64,000 bases of DNA from Parahaliea mediterranea (GCF_003402235.1 NZ_QEWO01000003.1:124001-188000); one strand, 5' to 3'; shown: positions 12,984 through 22,234, numbered from the stretch's first letter. A program made the numbers and translations. Notes: generated by a model from the letters alone, not told the origin.

Positions 12984-13055
12984 TTACTCGAACCCCCGGC
13001 GCGCGGGCGCTCGAAAAAAAGCGAGATGGGGCAACCGCATCTCGCTTTTTGGCAT
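12984..13055 (-). CDS. Putative carAB leader peptide (23 residues)
   Basis: A small ORF starts at ATG 13055 and ends at TAA 12984, reading MPKSEMRLPHLAFF then RAPARRGFE. It spans the whole terminator hairpin and its U run and stops 30 bases before the carA start. A ribosome translating it would cover the hairpin and allow read-through, the arrangement of the pyrBI leader in enteric bacteria. Four of 23 residues are Arg, which may matter because carbamoyl phosphate also feeds arginine synthesis. The ribosome site (AGAG about 10 bases upstream) is weak. Translation is inferred, not shown. Confidence 0.45.
   Translation of the reverse strand: MPKSEMRLPHLAFFRAPARRGFE
13014..13050 (-). terminator. 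Candidate transcription attenuator upstream of carA
   Basis: On the minus strand, a perfect GCGAGATG/CATCTCGC stem with a 9-base loop is followed directly by seven U residues (13020-13014), a textbook intrinsic terminator. The next gene downstream is carA, 61 bases away, and no gene ends upstream on this strand, so it most likely stops carAB transcription conditionally. It also has a T5 run on the plus strand and could work in both directions. Confidence 0.7.
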
Positions 13056-13259
13056 ACAATCAGCTCTGGTTATTCACGGGACTACACGGAACCCGGGGCC
13101 GACCGGGCGTGTGAAATCTGGCAGGCAATTTTAGGTGAAGCCGCCGGGAGTGTCCAGACGAAGTCCCGGCAGATGCCGTCCTCAGCCGGCAATTGGTGAT
13201 ATTACCAAGCCGGCGCGCGCGCACCACCGCACCCACATAACAATCAACAGGGGACAACC

Positions 13260-14084
13260 ATGCCGTACACCACGGGAAAGATCGCCGCCGTCACCGGCGC
13301 CGGCTCCGGCATCGGCCGGGCGCTGGCCATGCAATTGCACAGCGAGGGCTGCGCCCTCTATCTCTCGGACGTCGACGAGGCGGGCCTGGCGGAAACCCGC
13401 GCCGCCCTCAGCGGCAGCGCCGCCGTGGATACCCGGCGGGTGGACGTGGCCGACAAGGCCGCGGTGGACGCCTGGGCCACGGCTATCGGCGAGCGCGAGG
13501 GGCGCATCGACATTGTGATCAACAATGCCGGGGTGGGCCTGTCGGACCGGGTGGACGAATGCCGCTACGAAGATGTGCAGTGGCTGATGGGCATCAACTT
13601 CTGGGGCGTGGTACACGGCACCATGGCCTTTTTGCCCCTGCTCGGGCAGAGCCCCCAGGGGCACCTGGTCAATATTTCCTCCATCTTCGGCATGATCGGC
13701 GTGCCCACCCAATCCGCCTACAACGCGGCCAAGTTCGCTGTGCGTGGCTACACCGAGGCCCTGCGCCAGGAAATGGAAGGCAGCCCGGTGCATGTGTGTT
13801 GCGTGCATCCCGGCGGCATCCGTACCAACATCGCCCGCCGCGCGCGCAGCGCCGCCTCCGACCTCAGCCCCGACGAGCGCGGCCAGGTGTTTGAACAGTT
13901 CGCCCGCACCAGCCCCGAGAGCGCCGCCGCACAGATCATTCGCGCAGTGGAGAAGCGCAAGAAGCGCCTGCTGATTGGCGGCGACGCCAAGTTCATTTCG
14001 ATCATCAACCGCCTGTTCCCGGTGCGCTACCCCGCCCTGATGCCGGGTCTTGGCAAGGTTGGCAGCGCCCTGGACAAGGCCTGA
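13260..14084 (+). CDS. Short-chain dehydrogenase/reductase
   Basis: This 274-residue SDR has TGAGSGIG (cofactor loop), NNAG, and the catalytic Ser with YNAAK (Tyr and Lys of the triad). The Asp after beta-strand 2 (LSDVDE) favours NAD(H). The C-terminal extension (FPVRYPALMPGL) resembles SDRs annotated as acting on lipid alcohols. It has a good AGGGG ribosome site and is followed immediately by an MFS transporter gene, so the two probably form an operon. The substrate is unknown. Confidence 0.92.
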   Translation: MPYTTGKIAAVTGAGSGIGRALAMQLHSEGCALYLSDVDEAGLAETRAALSGSAAVDTRRVDVADKAAVDAWATAIGEREGRIDIVINNAGVGLSDRVDECRYEDVQWLMGINFWGVVHGTMAFLPLLGQSPQGHLVNISSIFGMIGVPTQSAYNAAKFAVRGYTEALRQEMEGSPVHVCCVHPGGIRTNIARRARSAASDLSPDERGQVFEQFARTSPESAAAQIIRAVEKRKKRLLIGGDAKFISIINRLFPVRYPALMPGLGKVGSALDKA

Positions 14085-14094
14085 TGCCAACGCC

Positions 14095-15297
14095 GTGAGT
14101 ACACTGGCCAGCAAACAGCTCGACCTGCGCCAGACCACCGTCCTGATTCTCGGCCTGATGGCCACGGGGATCGGCCAGTCGCTGGTGTTCGCCATTCTGG
14201 CGCCGCTGGGGCGCGAGGTGAACCTGGGGGAACTGCAGATCACCTCCATCATCGCCCTGTCCGCCCTGGTGTTTGCCCTGGCCTCCCCCTACTGGGGGCG
14301 CTTTTCGGATCGGGTGGGGCGCAAGCCGGTGATCATCACTGGCCTTGCGGGCTACACCGTGGGCACCCTGCTTTTTACCAGCGTGTTTTACGCCGGGCTC
14401 GCCGGGGCATTAAGCGGCCTGGCCCTGTACGCGGTGCTGCTGCTGGCCCGCTGCAGCCAGTCGATTGTGATGTCAGCCACCAATCCGGCCAGCACCGCCT
14501 ACGCCGCCGACAACAGCGCGCCCGCCACCCGCACCCGCACCATGGCTCGCCTGGGCACCGCCAATAGCCTGGGCACCATTTTAGGCCCCGCGGTTTCCGG
14601 GGCCCTGGCCACCTTCGGCCTGCTGGCCCCGCTGTATTTTGCCGCCGGGCTATCGGCCCTGGCCGGCTTTGCGGTGTGGAAGCTGCTGCCACCCACCCCG
14701 AAAGAAGACCTGACCGCCCGCAGCCGCCGCCTGTCTCTGCGCTTCACCGACCCCCGGGTGCGCCACTACCTGCTGAGCGCCATTGGCCTGTTTGTCGGCT
14801 ATTCCGGCATTCAGCAGACCCTGGGCTTTTTGCTGCAGGACAAGCTGGCGCTGAACGGCATCCAGACCGCACAGATGACCGGCGCGGCGCTGATGATCTC
14901 GGCGGTGTTCACCTTTGCCGCCCAGATGACGCTGATGCAGCACCTGAAACTCAGCGCCACCCAGTTCCTGCGCCTGGGGCTGGTGGCCCTGCTGTTTGGC
15001 GCCGGCATCATCGCCGCCTTCGACCGCTTTGCGGTGCTGGCAGTGGGCATGGCCTTTGTTGGCGTTGGGCTGGGTGTGTCCATGCCGGCGGTGGCCGCCG
15101 GTGCCTCGCTGGCGGTGAGTTCCGAGGAACAGGGCGCGGTGGCAGGGCTGGTGAGTGCCTGCCCCGCCATGGGGTTTGTGGCGGGGCCGATTGTGGCCGG
15201 TTTTCTATACCAGATTCACGGGCCGCTGGCGGCCCTGTTCAGTGCCTTTGTGTTTTTTGTGGTGCTGGTGCTGCTCACCCTGCACGAGCGGCGCTAG
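14095..15297 (+). CDS. MFS transporter
   Basis: This major facilitator has about twelve hydrophobic segments and the MFS loop motif between helices 2 and 3 (GRFSDRVGRKP). I prefer GTG 14095 as start (about 400 residues), because it sits just after the SDR stop codon and leaves a short N-terminus before helix 1. An in-frame TTG at 14050 would overlap the SDR by 35 bases and adds a poor N-terminus. The export or import substrate cannot be read. A tight convergence with the thioesterase gene follows. Confidence 0.88.
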   Translation: MSTLASKQLDLRQTTVLILGLMATGIGQSLVFAILAPLGREVNLGELQITSIIALSALVFALASPYWGRFSDRVGRKPVIITGLAGYTVGTLLFTSVFYAGLAGALSGLALYAVLLLARCSQSIVMSATNPASTAYAADNSAPATRTRTMARLGTANSLGTILGPAVSGALATFGLLAPLYFAAGLSALAGFAVWKLLPPTPKEDLTARSRRLSLRFTDPRVRHYLLSAIGLFVGYSGIQQTLGFLLQDKLALNGIQTAQMTGAALMISAVFTFAAQMTLMQHLKLSATQFLRLGLVALLFGAGIIAAFDRFAVLAVGMAFVGVGLGVSMPAVAAGASLAVSSEEQGAVAGLVSACPAMGFVAGPIVAGFLYQIHGPLAALFSAFVFFVVLVLLTLHERR

Positions 15298-15302
15298 CGG
15301 CT

Positions 15303-15746
15303 CTAACTACCGGTGCTGCCCTGCACGCTGATGGCGGCCAGGGCCTGGCGCAGCCGGTCCGGGATGGCCACGGAACGATTGGCGGCGCGCTCCACAAACA
15401 CATGCACAAAATGGCCGTGGGCCACGGCCTCAGCACGGCCCTCCCGGAAGATGGCAATGCCGTAGCGCACCGAACTGTTGCCCAGCTTCTCCACCCGCAG
15501 GCCCGCCTCGATACGCTCGGGATAGGCGATGGGGGCGTGATATTCGCAGCCGGAGCTGACCACAAAGCCGACGATCTCCCCCGCCTGGATGTCCAGCCCG
15601 CCCTCCTCGATCAGGTAGCGGTTGGCGGCGGAATCAAAGTAGGCGTAATACACCACGTTGTTGACGTGGCCGTAGAGGTCGTTGTCTGACCAGCGGGTGG
15701 TGATGGGGTAGAACACCCGGTAGTCGGCGCGGGTGGGCAGGCTCAT
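15303..15746 (-). CDS. Acyl-CoA thioesterase, 4HBT hot-dog family
   Basis: This 147-residue hot-dog protein has the 4HBT signature WSDNDLYGHVNNVVYYAYFD, with Asp as likely catalytic residue at the start of the central helix region. It should hydrolyse acyl-CoA to free acid and CoA. Its ATG overlaps the stop codon of the iron alcohol dehydrogenase by four bases, so it is the last gene of a three-gene unit with quinone/enoyl reductase and alcohol dehydrogenase. Confidence 0.92.
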   Translation of the reverse strand: MSLPTRADYRVFYPITTRWSDNDLYGHVNNVVYYAYFDSAANRYLIEEGGLDIQAGEIVGFVVSSGCEYHAPIAYPERIEAGLRVEKLGNSSVRYGIAIFREGRAEAVAHGHFVHVFVERAANRSVAIPDRLRQALAAISVQGSTGS

Positions 15747-16945
15747 GCGGCGCCTCCGCCTGCCGCCCCGTAGGCGGCGCGGTAGATGGCCAGGGCGTCG
15801 GCCTCGCTCACCTCGCGCGGGTTATTCACCAGCAGCCGCTGTTGCAGCATGGCATCGGCGGCCAGCATGGGCAGGTCGGCCTCTGGCACTTTGGCGGCTG
15901 CCAGGGTGGCCGGCAGCTTGAGGTCGTCGATAAGGGTGCGCAGTGCATGGATGAGGGCGGCGGTTTTGGCCTCGTCGCTACCACTCACCTTGCCACCTAA
16001 TTTGGCACCCCCCTTGCCCCCCACCACAATATCCGCCAGTTCGGCGTAGAGCGGTGCAGCCTGTGGGGCGTTGAAGGCCAGCACACTCGGCAGCACCAGG
16101 GAATTACTCAACCCATGTGGAATGTGGTAGTGGCCACCCAGCGGGTAGGCCAGGGCGTGTACCGCCGCCACCGGCGCATTGGCGAAGGCCTGCCCGGCCA
16201 GGCAGGCGCCCAGCAGCATGTTGCCGCGGGCCTGCCGGTTGCCGCCGTCGCTGACGGCGGTGCGGATGTTGCGCGCCAGCAGGGCCAGCGCCTCGCGGGC
16301 CAGGTTGTCGGAGATCGGGTTCTTGCGGTGCCGGGTGGTGTAGGCCTCGATGGCGTGCACCATGGCGTCCACGCCGGTCATGGCGGTCACCGCCGGCGGC
16401 AGGCCAAGAGTCAGGTCGGCATCCAGCACCGCCACATCGGGCAGCAGCACCGGGGAGGAAATACCCGCCTTGGTGGTCTCACCCGTGGTGACAATGGCCA
16501 CTGGCGTGACTTCCGAGCCGGTGCCCGCGGTGGTTGGCACCAGCATCAGCGGCAGGCGCGCATTGCGCACCTGGTCAACGCCGTACAGCTCTGCCAGCGG
16601 CTGCTCGCCGCCGAGCAGTACAGCCACCACTTTGGCCACATCCATGGAGCTGCCGCCACCAACGGCTATCACCCCGTCGGCGCCCTGCTGGCGGGCCAGG
16701 TCGGTGGCATCCAGCACTGTTGCCTCGGGCGGGTCCTCCCGCACCTGGTCGAACACCAGGGCCGGCACGCCGGCCTGCTCCAGCGCCGCCAGCACCGGAG
16801 CCACCAGGCCAATGGCCATCAGTTGCGGGTCGGTCACCAGCAGGGGGCGGCTCACCCCCAGCCGGCGGCAGCTCTCGGCCAGCGCCAGTGCGCTGCCGGG
16901 GGCGCACTGGATTTGCGGCGTGGTGTTAAAGACAAAGCCCTGCAT
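15743..16945 (-). CDS. Iron-containing alcohol dehydrogenase
   Basis: This 400-residue group III alcohol dehydrogenase has the nucleotide motif GGGSSMDVAK, the PTTAGTGSE segment, the metal-ligand region GVDAMVHAIEAY and the PHGLSN loop. It oxidises alcohols or hydroxyacids, or reduces aldehydes, with NAD(P). It lies 21 bases after the quinone-reductase-like gene and overlaps the thioesterase gene, so it likely supports the same acyl or alcohol pathway. A low-complexity stretch (VVGGKGGAKLGGKVSG) sits in the C-terminal half and is unusual for the family. Confidence 0.93.
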   Translation of the reverse strand: MQGFVFNTTPQIQCAPGSALALAESCRRLGVSRPLLVTDPQLMAIGLVAPVLAALEQAGVPALVFDQVREDPPEATVLDATDLARQQGADGVIAVGGGSSMDVAKVVAVLLGGEQPLAELYGVDQVRNARLPLMLVPTTAGTGSEVTPVAIVTTGETTKAGISSPVLLPDVAVLDADLTLGLPPAVTAMTGVDAMVHAIEAYTTRHRKNPISDNLAREALALLARNIRTAVSDGGNRQARGNMLLGACLAGQAFANAPVAAVHALAYPLGGHYHIPHGLSNSLVLPSVLAFNAPQAAPLYAELADIVVGGKGGAKLGGKVSGSDEAKTAALIHALRTLIDDLKLPATLAAAKVPEADLPMLAADAMLQQRLLVNNPREVSEADALAIYRAAYGAAGGGAA

Positions 16946-16966
16946 CAGACGCCCCCCTGGGTTGGT

Positions 16967-17950
16967 TCAACTGGCGATGGTGAGGATCACCTTGCCGCGG
17001 GCACGGCGCTCAATCATGCAATTGTAGGCCGCTTCGTACTCTTCCAGCGGGAACAGATCGGTGACCACCGGGTTCAACTTGCCGGCGGCAAAGTACTTCC
17101 ACAGGGCCTGGATGTTGGCCAGGTTGAGCTCCGGCTCCTCCATAGTAAAACGCCCCCAGAAAATGCCGACAATGGAGCAGCCCTTGAGCAGAGTCAGGTT
17201 CAGCGGCGGCGTGGGGATCGGGCCGCTGGCAAAGCCAATCACCAGGTAGCGCCCCTTCCAGGCCATGCTGCGCAGGGCCGGCTCGCTGAAGTCGCCACCC
17301 ACCGGGTCGTAAACCACGTCCACGCCCTTGCCGCCGGTGAGCTCCTTGAGCTTGTCCTTCAGCGAGCCATCTGAGTAGTTGATTACCTCGTCGGCGCCAA
17401 GCTGCTTGCAAAGTTCCAGCTTCTCGTCGGAGCTGGCGGCGGCGATTACCTTCGCACCCAGCAATTTGCCAAGTTCGATGGCGGTAACGCCCACACCGCC
17501 GGCGGCGCCAAGTACCAGCAGGGTTTCGCCCGGCTGGATGTTGGCCCGCTGCACCAGGGCGTGGTAGGAGGTGAAATAGGTGACGCCAACCCCGGCCGCC
17601 TGCTCAAAGCTCAGGCCATCCGGCATGGGAAACACCACCGACTCGCTAGCGGCAATCTGCTCGGCAAAGGCGCCCCAGCCCACCATAGCGATCACTCTGT
17701 CGCCGGGTTTGACCCGGGTCACACCCTCACCCACAGCACTCACCACGCCGGCACATTCGCCGCCCACAACATGGGGCAATTCCGGCTGGGTCTGGTACTT
17801 GCCCTGCATCATCAACACATCGGGGAAGTTAAGTCCCGCCGCCTTGATGTCGATCACCACCTGGCCCTTGCCCACCTCCGGTGCCGGCCAATCGCTCTCC
17901 AGTTTCAGTTTGTCGGCCATGCCGTATTCGCTGCAGACTACTGCTTTCAT
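16967..17950 (-). CDS. Zinc-independent MDR: NADPH:quinone/enoyl reductase
   Basis: This 327-residue medium-chain reductase of the quinone oxidoreductase branch starts MKAVVCSEYG, has LNFPDVLMMQGKY, and the NADPH-binding GAAGGVGVTAIELGK. It lacks zinc ligands. Relatives reduce quinones or act as acyl-CoA or enone reductases, and many marine acyl-CoA clusters carry one. It has a strong AGGAG site and heads the unit with iron alcohol dehydrogenase and thioesterase. A terminator-like hairpin separates it from the thiolase operon upstream. Confidence 0.9.
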   Translation of the reverse strand: MKAVVCSEYGMADKLKLESDWPAPEVGKGQVVIDIKAAGLNFPDVLMMQGKYQTQPELPHVVGGECAGVVSAVGEGVTRVKPGDRVIAMVGWGAFAEQIAASESVVFPMPDGLSFEQAAGVGVTYFTSYHALVQRANIQPGETLLVLGAAGGVGVTAIELGKLLGAKVIAAASSDEKLELCKQLGADEVINYSDGSLKDKLKELTGGKGVDVVYDPVGGDFSEPALRSMAWKGRYLVIGFASGPIPTPPLNLTLLKGCSIVGIFWGRFTMEEPELNLANIQALWKYFAAGKLNPVVTDLFPLEEYEAAYNCMIERRARGKVILTIAS

Positions 17951-18016
17951 GTCCTGCTCCTTGGTTCAGTCCGTTGTCGCTCCGGGGCCGCCCGTAAGCG
18001 GCCCGCAGAGACAAGA

Positions 18017-18036
18017 ACGGCGCCCGCAGGCGCCGT
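18017..18036 (-). terminator. Hairpin after thiolase gene
   Basis: A perfect 8-bp stem (ACGGCGCC/GGCGCCGT) with a 4-base loop lies 17 bases after the thiolase stop codon. The following minus-strand sequence, TTCTTGTC, is only moderately U-rich, so termination may be partial. Confidence 0.5.
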
Positions 18037-18052
18037 AAATTGTGCTTGGCCC

Positions 18053-19231
18053 CTAGGCCACTTCAAACAGGCCGGCTGCGCCCATGCCGCCGCCCACGCA
18101 CATGGTGACCACTACGTACTTCACGCCGCGGCGCTTGCCCTCGATCAGGGCGTGGCCAATCATGCGCGAGCCGCTCATGCCGTAAGGGTGGCCCACGGAG
18201 ATGGCCCCGCCGTTGACGTTGAGCCTATCGTTGTCGATGCCGAGTTTGTCGCGGCAGTACAGCACCTGCACCGCGAAGGCTTCGTTCAGTTCCCACAGGC
18301 CGATGTCGTCCACACCGAGGCCGTGCTGCTTGAGCAGCTTGGGCACGGCGAACACCGGGCCAATGCCCATCTCGTCGGGTTCGCAACCGGCCACCGCAAT
18401 GCCGCGGTAAATGCCCAGCGGCTCCAGGCCGCGCTGCTCCGCCAGCTTGGCATCCATTACCACCTGGGCAGAGGAGCCGTCGGACAGTTGGGACGCGTTG
18501 CCGGCGGTGATGGTGCCACCCTCGATCACCGTCTTAAGGCCGGCGAGGCCCTCGGCGGTAGTGGCACGCAAGCCCTCGTCGGCAGAGACGGTCACCTCGG
18601 CCTCGGACTGCTCGCCGGTTGCCTTGTCCCAGACGATGCGCTGGCAGGTGACCGGCACCAGTTCGTCGGCGTACTTGCCGGCCTCATAGGCGGCGGCGGT
18701 GCGCTGCTGCGACTGCAGACCGTACTCGTCCATGGCGTCGCGGCTGATGTTGTAGCGCTTGGCCACCACCTCGGCGGTTTGCAGCATGGGCATATGGATG
18801 TCCGGGTGCATGGCCATCAGCTCTTCATCCACCATGCGGTGCAGGTTCATGTGCTCGTTCTGCACCAGCGAGATGGACTCCAGGCCGCCGCCCACCACAA
18901 TGCCCATGCCGTCGTCGATCACCTGCTTGGCCGCGGTGGCCACCGCCATCAGGCCGGAGGAGCACTGGCGGTCGATGGTCATGCCGGATACCCCCGCCCC
19001 AAGGCCGGCGCGCAGGGCAATCTGGCGCGCCACGTTGGTGCCGGTGGCGCCCTGCTGCAGGGCGCAGCCCATGATCACGTCGTCGACTTCCGCCGGGTCG
19101 ATGCCGGCGCGGCGCACTGCTTCCGCCACCGAAGCGGCGCCAAGGCTGGCGCCACCCAAGTTGTTAAAGCCGCCGCGATAGGCCTTGCCGATGGGGGTGC
19201 GGGCGGTGGAGACAATGACTGCTTCTTTCAT
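18053..19231 (-). CDS. Acetyl-CoA acyltransferase (thiolase)
   Basis: This 392-residue thiolase has the nucleophile Cys in RQCSSG, the GHPYGMSG histidine motif and the second Cys in CVGGGMGAA. It cleaves 3-ketoacyl-CoA to acetyl-CoA (or propionyl-CoA) and a shortened acyl-CoA. It is preceded by a good AGGAG site and starts 11 bases after the MFE2-like SDR stop codon, so MaoC hydratase, SDR and thiolase together supply the last three steps of one beta-oxidation round. Confidence 0.95.
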   Translation of the reverse strand: MKEAVIVSTARTPIGKAYRGGFNNLGGASLGAASVAEAVRRAGIDPAEVDDVIMGCALQQGATGTNVARQIALRAGLGAGVSGMTIDRQCSSGLMAVATAAKQVIDDGMGIVVGGGLESISLVQNEHMNLHRMVDEELMAMHPDIHMPMLQTAEVVAKRYNISRDAMDEYGLQSQQRTAAAYEAGKYADELVPVTCQRIVWDKATGEQSEAEVTVSADEGLRATTAEGLAGLKTVIEGGTITAGNASQLSDGSSAQVVMDAKLAEQRGLEPLGIYRGIAVAGCEPDEMGIGPVFAVPKLLKQHGLGVDDIGLWELNEAFAVQVLYCRDKLGIDNDRLNVNGGAISVGHPYGMSGSRMIGHALIEGKRRGVKYVVVTMCVGGGMGAAGLFEVA

Positions 19232-19242
19232 GGTGGCGCTCC

Positions 19243-20163
19243 TTAATCCAGTTTGATGCCAAGGCCATTGGCGGCCACGGTCAGCATTTTCACCGACTGC
19301 TCGAAGCCGGCGGAAAGCTCCCGCGATCCTTCGAACTTGTTGATTTCATCCCAGTGGGCAGCGATGCCTTCCGGGGTCTGCTCGTCGGGCGACAGCCACA
19401 CGCTCTCGGTTTCCACGATCTTGGCCACCGAGAAGCCGCCGGCGCCGGCACACAGGATGGTGCGGTTGGGGGCATCTTCGCTCACCAGGTAGAGCACCGC
19501 CGGGGTGACGGTTTCCGGGGTCAGCAGGTCGAAGGCCTTCTCTGGCAGCAGGCCCTCGGTCATGCGGGTGCCGGCGGTGGGCGCCAGGGCGTTAACGCGA
19601 ATGTTGTACTTGGCGCCTTCCTGCACCAGGGTGTTCATGGCGCCGATCACGCCCATTTTGGCCGCGCCGTAGTTGGTCTGGCCGAAGTTGCCGTACAGGC
19701 CGGAAGAAGACGAGGTCACCACGATACGGCCGTACTCCTGCTCGCGCATGATGTCCCAACAGGCCTTGGTGCAGTTGATGGTGCCCATCAGGTGCACGTC
19801 CAGCACCAGTTGGAAATCCTCCAGGGAGCCTTTGGCAAAGCTTTTGTCGCGCAGGATGCCGGCGTTGTTGACCAGTATGTCTACCCGGCCCCACTTGTCC
19901 ACGGCCTGCTTCACCATGGCTTCCACGTCGGCGTATTTGGCCACGTTGGCGCCGTTGGCAATGGCTTCGCCACCGGCGGCTTCAATCTCTGCCACCACGG
20001 CCAGGGCGGCGTCGCTGGACGCGCCGGTGCCGTCTTTTGCGCCGCCCAGGTCGTTCACGACCACTTTGGCACCGCGCTTGGCGAGTTCAATGGCATGGCA
20101 GCGGCCGAGCCCCTGGCCGGCGCCGGTTACGATGGCGACTTTGCCGTCATAGCGAATAGACAT
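19243..20163 (-). CDS. 3-hydroxyacyl-CoA dehydrogenase, SDR (MFE-2-like)
   Basis: I start at ATG 20163 behind AGGAGG, giving 306 residues. It has TGAGQGLGR, the VVVNDLGG stretch typical of the dehydrogenase domain of peroxisomal multifunctional enzyme 2 (HSD17B4), NNAGI, and YGAAK. It should oxidise 3-hydroxyacyl-CoA with NAD. HSD17B4-type enzymes act on bulky branched or steroid side-chain acyl-CoAs. Its neighbours are a MaoC hydratase upstream (the partner domain in MFE-2) and thiolase downstream, in one operon. Confidence 0.93.
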   Translation of the reverse strand: MSIRYDGKVAIVTGAGQGLGRCHAIELAKRGAKVVVNDLGGAKDGTGASSDAALAVVAEIEAAGGEAIANGANVAKYADVEAMVKQAVDKWGRVDILVNNAGILRDKSFAKGSLEDFQLVLDVHLMGTINCTKACWDIMREQEYGRIVVTSSSSGLYGNFGQTNYGAAKMGVIGAMNTLVQEGAKYNIRVNALAPTAGTRMTEGLLPEKAFDLLTPETVTPAVLYLVSEDAPNRTILCAGAGGFSVAKIVETESVWLSPDEQTPEGIAAHWDEINKFEGSRELSAGFEQSVKMLTVAANGLGIKLD

Positions 20164-20332
20164 GGTGTGTATTCCTCCTGATTGTTCGATGCCGCCGGGG
20201 CCCTGGGCTCGCCGCTGCACCGCTTCACGTTGTGGGTTTCGCCCCGGCGCGCTGGCGGCGCCTGGCCGAAGGGTTTGAGTTGCCGGGGCAGCCTGCGTCT
20301 GGCCGACGCCCCGGATTGATGCCAAGTGGAGC

Positions 20333-20797
20333 TTAGGCGGTGACCACCATGGACAGCCACTCGGCCACCAGGGCCGGGGTGTCCTCGCCTTCGATCTCGA
20401 CGCTGATGCTCTGGGTCACCAGGAAGCGGCCGCCATCTTTGGCTTCCACGTCGGTGATTTCCACATGGGCCCGCACCCGCTTGCCAGCGCGCACCGGCGC
20501 CAGAAAACGCACCTTATTAAAGCCGTAGTTAATGCCCATCACCACATTCTCGGGAATGATGCCGCTGCCCTCGCACATCTTTACCAGCATGGACAGGGTC
20601 AGAAAGCCGTGGGCAATGGTGCCGCCAAAGGGCGTTTGGGCGGCCTTTTCCTGATCGAGGTGGATGAACTGGTGGTCTTCCGTGCAATCGGCAAACTGGT
20701 TGATGCGCTCCTGGTCCAGGGTCACCCAGGGGCCTGGCTCGAACTTGCGCCCCTTTTGCTCCAGCATCTTGTCCTTGGGGATCAGTGTCGCCGCCAT
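20333..20797 (-). CDS. MaoC-like enoyl-CoA hydratase
   Basis: The start at ATG 20797 behind AAGGAG gives 154 residues. It is a hot-dog MaoC protein with the hydratase-2 motif in the form DCTEDHQFIHLDQE (Asp and His dyad) and FGGTIAHGFLTLSM. It should hydrate 2-enoyl-CoA to the (R)-3-hydroxyacyl-CoA used by the MFE-2-like SDR that follows. It is the first gene of the MaoC-SDR-thiolase operon, whose promoter lies about 100 bases upstream and is shared in sequence with the acyl-CoA dehydrogenase operon. Confidence 0.92.
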   Translation of the reverse strand: MAATLIPKDKMLEQKGRKFEPGPWVTLDQERINQFADCTEDHQFIHLDQEKAAQTPFGGTIAHGFLTLSMLVKMCEGSGIIPENVVMGINYGFNKVRFLAPVRAGKRVRAHVEITDVEAKDGGRFLVTQSISVEIEGEDTPALVAEWLSMVVTA

Positions 20798-20895
20798 CGT
20801 GTGCTCCTTATCGTTGGTGTGGTGGGAAAGCGCGGGTCTGATCAGTGTAGACGGCATCGCGCCCTCACGCGGATGCCCCGGCGCTCCAGAAAAAG

Positions 20896-20940
20896 CGGAT
20901 TTGAACATACAGTATGAAAAACTAGCGTTCAAGTATTTTT
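20896..20940 (-). promoter_or_regulatory. Promoter/operator block, copy 1 (MaoC operon)
   Basis: On the minus strand TTGAAC (20932-20927), a 17-base spacer and TATGTT (20909-20904) form a sigma-70-like promoter with start near 20897, about 100 bases before the MaoC ATG. The block contains TTGAAC and GTTCAA as an inverted repeat and the palindrome CATACAGTATG. It matches a block at 27718-27763 in about 36 of 46 positions, mostly in the two outer parts rather than the spacer, so a bound regulator is likely. Confidence 0.7.
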
Positions 20941-20996
20941 GCCGGCATCGCAGCCTGCTAAGCTCCCTTCACACTGCCTGACACAGAGATAACAGC

Positions 20997-22193
20997 ATGC
21001 CGCAGTCCACCCGCGCCGCCGCCAACAACCCTGATGCCGAGCAGCAGCAAGCCACGTCCTGTGACGGCCTGCTGGCCCGCCTGCAGCAACGCGCCAGGGG
21101 CGCCGTCGACGCGCCCCCGCCCTGCAGTTTGCGGGTGCCCATCGCGGCCTACACCGACCCGCAGCGCCTGCAGCGCGAAGTCGACCGGCTGATCCACCGC
21201 TACCCCCAGGTGATTGGCCACGCAACGCAGATCCCCGAGCCCGGTGACGCCCTGGTCTATGACTGGCTGGGGCTGCCGCTGGTGACCCTGCGCGATAAAG
21301 CCGGCGCCATTGCCACCTTTCTCAACGTGTGCCGCCACCGCGGCATGCGCCTGCTGCAAAACGAGGGGCAGGCAAGCGTGCGCTCGCTGGTGTGCCCCTA
21401 CCACCAGTGGACCTACGGCCTGGACGGCCAACTGCGCAATATTCCCCGGGCGGAGAGCTTCTGCGATATCGACCCCGCCGACTTTAACCTGGTGGCCCTG
21501 CCCACCGAAGTGCGCCACGGCCTGATCTGGGTGCAGGCCACCCCCGGCGACCACATGGACCTGGACAGCCACCTGGCGGGCCTGGGCCGCGACTTCGACG
21601 ACTTCCAACTGGGCGACTACCACTTTTGCCGCCAGAGCGTGAAGGACATCGCCTGCAACTGGAAGCTGGTACAGGACGCCTTTCTCGATGGCTACCACGT
21701 GGTGCGCCTGCACAAAAAAACCGTGGGGCCCTTCTTCCCGGATGCGCTGGCCGAAACCAGCGTGCACGGTCGCCACATTCGCTCGGCGGTGGCGCGCAAT
21801 ACCCTGCTGGACGACCTGGCCCTGGCGCCCGAGGCCCTCGACCGGCGCCACCACGCCACCTTCTCCTACACCCTGTTCCCGAACATGGTGCTGATCTTCC
21901 ACCCGGAGTACACCAGCGTGATCAGTCTGTTCCCCCAGGCGCCTGACCGCACCCTGTTTGTACACAACATGCTGACGCCACGGGCGCCGGCGTCCGAGCA
22001 GGAGCGCGACCACTTCGAGCGCTCCTTCGAGCTGATTGATAAAGGGGTGTTCGAAGCGGAGGATATTTTCGTGTCGGTGGGCGCCCAGAAGGGCTTTGCC
22101 AGCGGCGCCAACGACAGCCTGCTGTTCGGCGCGCTGGAGCAACCGGCAGTGCAGTTTCACCAGTTTGTGGAAGCGGCGCTCGGCGAAGGCTGA
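20997..22193 (+). CDS. Rieske non-heme iron oxygenase, large subunit
   Basis: This 398-residue protein has a Rieske [2Fe-2S] site CRHRG followed by CPYHQWTYGLDG, and the catalytic iron site in NWKLVQDAFLDGYHVVRLH with the bridging Asp and facial-triad histidines. It hydroxylates or demethylates a hydrophobic ring or side chain using electrons from a separate reductase, which is not encoded nearby. It is divergent from the MaoC operon across the shared promoter block and converges on the ACAD11-like gene. The substrate cannot be read. Confidence 0.93.
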   Translation: MPQSTRAAANNPDAEQQQATSCDGLLARLQQRARGAVDAPPPCSLRVPIAAYTDPQRLQREVDRLIHRYPQVIGHATQIPEPGDALVYDWLGLPLVTLRDKAGAIATFLNVCRHRGMRLLQNEGQASVRSLVCPYHQWTYGLDGQLRNIPRAESFCDIDPADFNLVALPTEVRHGLIWVQATPGDHMDLDSHLAGLGRDFDDFQLGDYHFCRQSVKDIACNWKLVQDAFLDGYHVVRLHKKTVGPFFPDALAETSVHGRHIRSAVARNTLLDDLALAPEALDRRHHATFSYTLFPNMVLIFHPEYTSVISLFPQAPDRTLFVHNMLTPRAPASEQERDHFERSFELIDKGVFEAEDIFVSVGAQKGFASGANDSLLFGALEQPAVQFHQFVEAALGEG

Positions 22194-22196
22194 GCG

Positions 22197-22227
22197 CCGG
22201 CTGCAGCGGGCGGGCCGCCGCAGCCGG
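22197..22227. terminator. Hairpin between Rieske oxygenase and acyl-CoA dehydrogenase
   Basis: CCGGCTGC and GCAGCCGG form an 8-bp stem around a 15-base GC-rich loop in the 41-base gap between these convergent genes. There is no T run, so this is a weak terminator candidate. Confidence 0.4.
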
Positions 22228-22234
22228 GGTCACT

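Larger units (their letters stand above)
12954..13259. other. Divergent intergenic region carA / SDR
   Basis: The 306-base gap between carA (-) and the SDR gene (+) holds, on the minus strand, a 23-codon leader ORF and an intrinsic terminator. It also holds the SDR ribosome site (AGGGG before 13260). No dapB or dnaJ, the usual gammaproteobacterial neighbours of carA, is present here. I could not identify convincing -35/-10 elements for carA. Confidence 0.5.

Noticed and set aside
17561-19246. 561-codon plus-strand open frame
   Set aside because: Antisense to thiolase and quinone-reductase genes; no motif.
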